Position numbers and translations under genes: made by a program
The notes under the pieces: generated by a model
The model's database searches: none
Seen by the model: the letters and a program-made list of their open reading frames with translations, nothing else
What the model was told of the DNA's origin: nothing
Shown: piece by piece, positions 31,542 through 35,073 of the stretch
Layout of the letters: every line of letters begins with the position of its first letter
Numbering within the stretch: position 1 is the first letter of the stretch
Assembly (NCBI RefSeq): GCF_021531355.1
Contig: NZ_JADYTS010000033.1
Span: 1-35,073 of the forward strand
Length of the DNA: 35,073 bases
Direction: 5' to 3'
DNA from: Leyella stercorea
Lineage (GTDB): Bacteria > Bacteroidota > Bacteroidia > Bacteroidales > Bacteroidaceae

Positions 31542-32213
31542 TTATAATCCTAACCAAGAAGCCAGTTTCTTACCGGCTTTAACTAAACCTTTAGCAACAG
31601 AACGTACTACCGTTTTTGCGCCTTCAGCCACATATTTCAATCCTTTTCGTACTGCTACTTTTGCAGCAGTTACAATAAACTTCTCTGCACTTTTTATAAC
31701 AGGAACGAATACAGTAGCTGGAGGATATACCTTTGAGATTAAATCACAAACTCGGTTCAACACAACAGGAACTCCACGCTCTATTACTTTATCAGCAACA
31801 GTTACAACACGAGCTACCGTAGCATCAATCAACATGTCTGCTACTTCAATAACATCCAAATCCTCCTTAGCAAGTTTATACGAAAGCTTGACACGGTTCA
31901 GACCTTCGTCAATAGCACTCGCAATAGCAATAGGGCTCTTGTCTTCAATAGAAAACGGTAATGTGCCTTGCTCATTAGCAGTTATGATAGCAGCAGCAAA
32001 CACCTTCTTCAACTTTGCCTCAGAAGCATCACCTACTGGTGAATCCAAGAATTGCTGAACCACCTTAAACTCTTTAAGGCTCTCAACTTCTTCTTTCTCC
32101 AATTCACGACCAGACAACAATGACTGAAGTGCAGAATACTTGCGACTCTCACCTTCAATATGAGTACCAAACTCATTACGACCTTCGTCTTCGTTATATG
32201 CAGTAAACTTCAT
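31542..32213 (-). CDS. Unknown 223-aa protein with amphipathic, basic C-terminus
   Basis: The N-terminal 60 residues are acidic (FTAYNEDEGRNEFGTHIEGE). The centre has long Ala/Val helices (VADMLIDATVARVVTVADKV). The end is a run of basic amphipathic repeats (SAEKFIVTAAKVAVRKGLKY, then KGLVKAGKKLASWLGL) resembling membrane-active peptides. It has no signal peptide and no known family. Gaps of 4 bases on both sides show tight co-translation. It probably binds a membrane surface; this is inferred from composition. Confidence 0.6.
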   Translation of the reverse strand: MKFTAYNEDEGRNEFGTHIEGESRKYSALQSLLSGRELEKEEVESLKEFKVVQQFLDSPVGDASEAKLKKVFAAAIITANEQGTLPFSIEDKSPIAIASAIDEGLNRVKLSYKLAKEDLDVIEVADMLIDATVARVVTVADKVIERGVPVVLNRVCDLISKVYPPATVFVPVIKSAEKFIVTAAKVAVRKGLKYVAEGAKTVVRSVAKGLVKAGKKLASWLGL

Positions 32214-32217
32214 AAGC

Positions 32218-32568
32218 TTAGTCCTCCTCTTCCTTTAAGGTCTCATTGTTCACATTCTCGCCAGCATCAGAAATAGCAGAGACAATTTCGGCTTTCTCCT
32301 GCTCGTCACGTTCCTCCAATATTCTGTCCATCTCCGCAAGCATCCATTGCTTGCGAGACCTGCCTTCCTCCTTAGCCTTTTGCAAAGAAGCCATTCTCTC
32401 TGCAAAACCATCTATATACTCGTTAGTCTCAGAGAGCAAAGCCTTACCTTTCTCCGAAACTCCCATTCTCTCACACTGATCCTTAACCAGCACCTCAATA
32501 TCCTGGTCAGGATTGTTTTCTAATAGTTCTAACATCGAAGTCAGAATCTCGTCAAAACTCTTTGCCAT
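32218..32568 (-). CDS. Small acidic helical protein (116 aa), unknown
   Basis: Highly charged and all helical: SFDEILTSMLELLENNPDQD, LVKDQCERMGVSEKGKALLS, then a coiled coil (ASLQKAKEEGRSRKQWMLAE) and a very acidic tail. It has no domain known to me. The pattern suits an adaptor or a chaperone for a basic partner, possibly the adjacent 223-aa protein. It lies 1 base after the 150-aa gene and 4 before the 223-aa gene. Confidence 0.6.
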   Translation of the reverse strand: MAKSFDEILTSMLELLENNPDQDIEVLVKDQCERMGVSEKGKALLSETNEYIDGFAERMASLQKAKEEGRSRKQWMLAEMDRILEERDEQEKAEIVSAISDAGENVNNETLKEEED

Positions 32569-32569
32569 A

Positions 32570-33022
32570 TTATAACTTCACTACATTATATTTAGAAATA
32601 GTCAACTGGTTGAAATAGTCTTGAATGATTTCCATATGTTTCTTCGCAGAATCAATATCAAAATCATTGCATCTCAACCAAAAAGCCCAATAAACCCGGC
32701 TATTATAAATTCCATCAGTTAAATAAACAACTTTTTTCAAGACGAACTCCAAATGTTGCCTAATTGGAACAAATATATTATTAATCTTGGTAGCTTCGTT
32801 TCTATCTATACCATTCTTTGTTATCATAAAACCATAATATATACTATAGCCTGGTTTTTGTGTATCAAATTCTATCAACAATTCTCCTTTATAACTAGAG
32901 ACTTCATACTGACCGTATGATAAACGATATAAAGTTGGTTCATTTGCATCTTTAATTAATTCATTATGCAAATAACCAAGCATTTGTTTTGCCAATTGAG
33001 CTTTCAAATCAATATTACTCAT
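32570..33022 (-). CDS. Unknown 150-aa protein
   Basis: An alpha/beta protein. A first helix (LKAQLAKQMLGYLHNELIKD) is followed by strands (YRLSYGQYEVSSYKGELLIE, YSIYYGFMITKNGID) and a helix-rich end (HLEFVLKKVVYLTDG). I see no signal peptide or catalytic signature. It starts 16 bases after the glycine-zipper gene and shares its AT-rich composition. No function can be assigned. Confidence 0.55.
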   Translation of the reverse strand: MSNIDLKAQLAKQMLGYLHNELIKDANEPTLYRLSYGQYEVSSYKGELLIEFDTQKPGYSIYYGFMITKNGIDRNEATKINNIFVPIRQHLEFVLKKVVYLTDGIYNSRVYWAFWLRCNDFDIDSAKKHMEIIQDYFNQLTISKYNVVKL

Positions 33023-33038
33023 TATATGACTTTTTTGC

Positions 33039-33434
33039 TTATTTTGAAGGATGCATTTCTACAGAGACATTACCCTCTTTGTCTTTAACTAACTTAAGAG
33101 AGTATTTTTCATGAATAGAATAAGCTAAAAGAGACCCTCCTACACCAAGGAGCATGGCCAATTGGGTGGTAGTTAAAGTAACTGCACCAACAGTCAATCC
33201 CATAGCTGTTAACCCCACAGCACTTCCAGCCAAAGAAGCACCACCAGTGAAAGGAGCTGCTATTACACCTCCTACCAAGGCTAAAGTTCCAACTCCTATT
33301 GCCACTTTTTTCACCTTCTTTCTTGAACGAATCTTTTGAGCAACAATCCCAGCATAGGGACCTTCTATTCTTATTGAATCTACCTTATTTTTGATAGCTT
33401 CTTGCAGTTCTTCTTTTGTTCTAACTACTATCAT
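33039..33434 (-). CDS. Glycine-zipper membrane protein (131 aa)
   Basis: The first 45 residues form a small soluble module (VRTKEELQEAIKNKVDSIRI, then basic RSRKKVKK). It is followed by about 60 hydrophobic residues packed with GxxxG spacing (GVGTLALVGGVIAAPFTGG, then GLTAMGLTVGAVTLTTTQLA and LGVGGSLLAYSI), and a short charged tail. Glycine-zipper hairpins insert into membranes and can oligomerise or make pores. With an EcsC-like protein upstream and an amphipathic protein downstream, a membrane-acting complex is plausible. The N-terminal module (TKEELQEAI) resembles short segments of other Bacteroidetes membrane proteins, not a known enzyme. Confidence 0.6.
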   Translation of the reverse strand: MIVVRTKEELQEAIKNKVDSIRIEGPYAGIVAQKIRSRKKVKKVAIGVGTLALVGGVIAAPFTGGASLAGSAVGLTAMGLTVGAVTLTTTQLAMLLGVGGSLLAYSIHEKYSLKLVKDKEGNVSVEMHPSK

Positions 33435-33462
33435 AATATTTCCAATTAAAATTGCAACTAAT

Positions 33463-34605
33463 TTAGTTCATGGCCTCCTCTATATCCTCAGCAGAAAAGC
33501 CCAATTGTTTTGCTATCTTTTTGAAATACAATTTTTCAGCCAAAGCAACTTTATCTTCTGCTTTCAAGATATCAACTCCTTTTTCTAACAACTTCGCACT
33601 ATTAGCTTCATCATTTTGAAGAGAAGAGAAATCTATTTGCATCAACTTGTCACAAGCCATGACTTGTGCTAGTTCCAACTGCTCGTCGTCTGACAAGGTT
33701 GAATTTTCAATCACATCTGTAAGAATAGCCTCTTTCTTTTCAGACCAATTACCACCAACCTTTGCTAGGTTTATCATAAATTGAATAATCAACTTTTCTG
33801 GATTATCCATTACAACAGGATCCTCTATGACTCCAGCCTCTTCCGTAAAAGTTGCCTCTACATATTCATCAGTATCACCTTCCGAAATATGAATGTCAAA
33901 CATTTGTTCCTTCAATTTCTTTTGAAGACGCTTAGCTGAAGGACGGAATGTTGCAGCAGTTAATCCACCAGAAATAACGCCACCCAAAATTGGAATTGTT
34001 TTACCTATGCCTTTAGCAAAAGTATCTTTTGTCAGCTTTATTCCTATCCATTTGGCTACTTGCTTAATAATAGGATAATACACTGTTTTAGTTAAAGCTT
34101 TTTGAGGCAAGCGCTTAACAACTTGGACAGCAAATGCCTTAGAAACATTTTTAATTGCATTATTAGCTGCAGCGGCTCCCATCATCACACCGACAAACAA
34201 AGTCAACATATCTTGTGACGTTTCGGTAAGATTACCATTTTCATCTCTTAAGTCCGGAATACCATAAAGATAGGCTAATTTCTGTGCCAAGACAAAGGTA
34301 TGCCAATAATATTGAGCCATGTCTGCTGGGATTGTTGCTGCTATAGCTAAACCTCCTGGAATACCAGCGACAACCGACAAAGATGTAACTTTCAATAAAT
34401 GATTACTGATACAGGAGTTTGCTAAACTATCTATTCTATCCTCCGAAAGGACATCAACAGGATTTGAGATAGCCTTCTCCAATTCATCTTTAGAGCAATA
34501 CTGTCGAAGTTCTGATCTCAAAAACGTCTCTCTATCTACTTGTACTCCTGGAATAGCCAAAGCCGAAGACATAACTTTGTTCCATACTGTTACTTCACTT
34601 GCCAT
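33463..34605 (-). CDS. EcsC-like protein with TerB-like C-terminal domain
   Basis: A 380-aa protein. The N-terminal 230 residues have the EcsC pattern: hydrophobic glycine-rich helix LLKVTSLSVVAGIPGGLAIA, then TIPADMAQYYWHTFVLAQKL and AYLYGIPDL (about 84-118), and a second glycine-rich stretch KTIPILGGVISGGLTAATF. After an acidic linker (about 225-262), the last 115 residues are helical and TerB-like (IIQFMINLAKVGGNWSEKKE, TLSDDEQLELAQVMACDKLM). TerB-type domains occur in tellurite-resistance and stress systems linked to membranes. It heads the long AAA+ unit, 28 bases before the glycine-zipper gene. Both family calls are from pattern memory and need confirmation. Confidence 0.6.
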   Translation of the reverse strand: MASEVTVWNKVMSSALAIPGVQVDRETFLRSELRQYCSKDELEKAISNPVDVLSEDRIDSLANSCISNHLLKVTSLSVVAGIPGGLAIAATIPADMAQYYWHTFVLAQKLAYLYGIPDLRDENGNLTETSQDMLTLFVGVMMGAAAANNAIKNVSKAFAVQVVKRLPQKALTKTVYYPIIKQVAKWIGIKLTKDTFAKGIGKTIPILGGVISGGLTAATFRPSAKRLQKKLKEQMFDIHISEGDTDEYVEATFTEEAGVIEDPVVMDNPEKLIIQFMINLAKVGGNWSEKKEAILTDVIENSTLSDDEQLELAQVMACDKLMQIDFSSLQNDEANSAKLLEKGVDILKAEDKVALAEKLYFKKIAKQLGFSAEDIEEAMN

Positions 34606-34643
34606 AATAACTAAATTTTTAAGTTTAAATATAAACGGACCAT

Positions 34644-34865
34644 TTAGTCCAACTTCTTAAATTCAAAATCATTCGGATTGCAGCAGGCTTTCTTATAGTC
34701 GAAAGCATAGATGCGCATGTAGGCTTCTTGCACCTCCTTGGCTCCATTATAAAAAGGGGTGTCGGTGTGTTGCATGGTTGTCACTGTCACAACCATTTCT
34801 GGTGTGAGGACGGTGCCGTTTGTACGTTTGATACGTTTAGGTTTTACTTGGAATACCTTACTCAT
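34644..34865 (-). CDS. Small conserved protein (73 aa), unknown
   Basis: It opens MSKVFQVKPKRIKRTNGTVL, continues with the Thr-rich strand TPEMVVTVTTMQHTD and ends DYKKACCNPNDFEFKKLD. I remember very similar small proteins in Prevotella and Bacteroides, without a known role. A basic N-terminus and a CC motif are the visible traits. It lies 38 bases before the EcsC-like gene and downstream of a good -7 element, so it is probably the first gene of the unit. Its GC content is higher than that of the next genes. Confidence 0.65.
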   Translation of the reverse strand: MSKVFQVKPKRIKRTNGTVLTPEMVVTVTTMQHTDTPFYNGAKEVQEAYMRIYAFDYKKACCNPNDFEFKKLD

Positions 34866-34924
34866 AGTATTTCTTTTTAAGGTTTCATATACTGCCGATT
34901 TTACAGCTCTCTTTTTTCAAAAAA

Positions 34925-34932
34925 CAAAGATA
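34925..34932 (-). promoter_or_regulatory. -7 element of the AAA+/EcsC transcription unit
   Basis: TATCTTTG on the minus strand matches TAnnTTTG, 59 bases before the ATG at 34865. The 19-bp element seen at the other two units is not present here. Confidence 0.5.
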
Positions 34933-35007
34933 AGTAAGTGATCTAAATTATTTTTATATATAAGTACTAACATGGCTCATTTTTCGTTTTATAGAAAAAG
35001 TAGAATT

Positions 35008-35073
35008 ATGAAACCAATAAAAGTACTTGAATTATCAGAGGTTGATCGCCTCAAATTAGAGAAAGGCTATCAT
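35008..35073 (+). CDS. Start of a plus-strand gene, possibly an IS630-like transposase (cut by window edge)
   Basis: Twenty-two codons from ATG 35008 read MKPIKVLELSEVDRLKLEKG and then YH before the window ends. The pattern L(S/T)E.ER..LE.GY is typical of the N-terminal helix-turn-helix of IS630-type transposases. An A-rich leader precedes the ATG. Twenty-two residues are too few to be sure of the family. Confidence 0.45.
   Translation, partial: MKPIKVLELSEVDRLKLEKGYH

Overview
The window looks like a chromosomal segment of a Bacteroidales bacterium, most likely Prevotellaceae (Prevotella/Segatella type). Three things point there. Promoters match the Bacteroidetes -7 octamer TAnnTTTG and starts have A-rich leaders instead of Shine-Dalgarno sites. 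The gene families are typical of the group: a HmuY-like lipoprotein, calycin-like, PepSY-like and FimB/Mfa2-like proteins, a TonB receptor and a DUF4112 protein. An IS1380-type transposase sits at the left edge. I saw no rRNA, tRNA or CRISPR array.

Left part (1-9.7 kb). The 5' end of an IS1380-type transposase abuts a haem-uptake-like operon on the minus strand (calycin-like protein, HmuY-like lipoprotein, TonB receptor). The receptor stops after 473 residues, next to the IS, and lacks the end of its barrel. Housekeeping genes follow: Bcp peroxiredoxin, a PfkB/KDG-type sugar kinase, a small coiled-coil protein, a VOC protein with a YaaA-type peroxide-stress protein, a GNAT acetyltransferase, a PepSY-like exported protein and an AlkD-like DNA glycosylase.

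Middle (9.7-21.5 kb). An AT-rich accessory patch carries an HNH protein and a GIY-YIG protein built from eight repeats, behind a frameshifted ExbD-like gene. Next come a DnaQ-like exonuclease remnant cut by a 64-bp perfect palindrome, a HIRAN-domain gene under a long structured leader, two small unknown proteins, a Nudix remnant that has lost its Nudix box, a FimB/Mfa2-like lipoprotein, a MATE transporter and a secreted GH13 amylase preceded by the tail of a deleted glycosidase, probably GH97.

Right part (21.9-35 kb). About 17 genes, nearly all unknown, run on the minus strand in three probable transcription units. Unit one has a 73-aa protein, an EcsC-like protein with a TerB-like tail, a glycine-zipper membrane protein, four unknown proteins, a Ycf46-type AAA+ ATPase, a 42-aa protein and a 138-aa protein. 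Unit two has a membrane-anchored protein, a 723-aa helical protein, a DUF4112 membrane protein and a uracil-DNA-glycosylase-like protein interrupted by an in-frame amber codon. Unit three has an unknown 293-aa protein and a WYL regulator. The starts of units two and three share a 19-bp, partly palindromic element at the same distance from the -7 region, so I infer that the WYL protein controls both. This cluster is the best candidate for an undescribed system, possibly membrane stress or defence. A probable transposase gene begins at the right edge.

Gene decay is a theme. Six separate lesions are visible: truncation next to an IS, a frameshift, a palindrome insertion, an internal deletion, a nonsense codon and an operon deletion.
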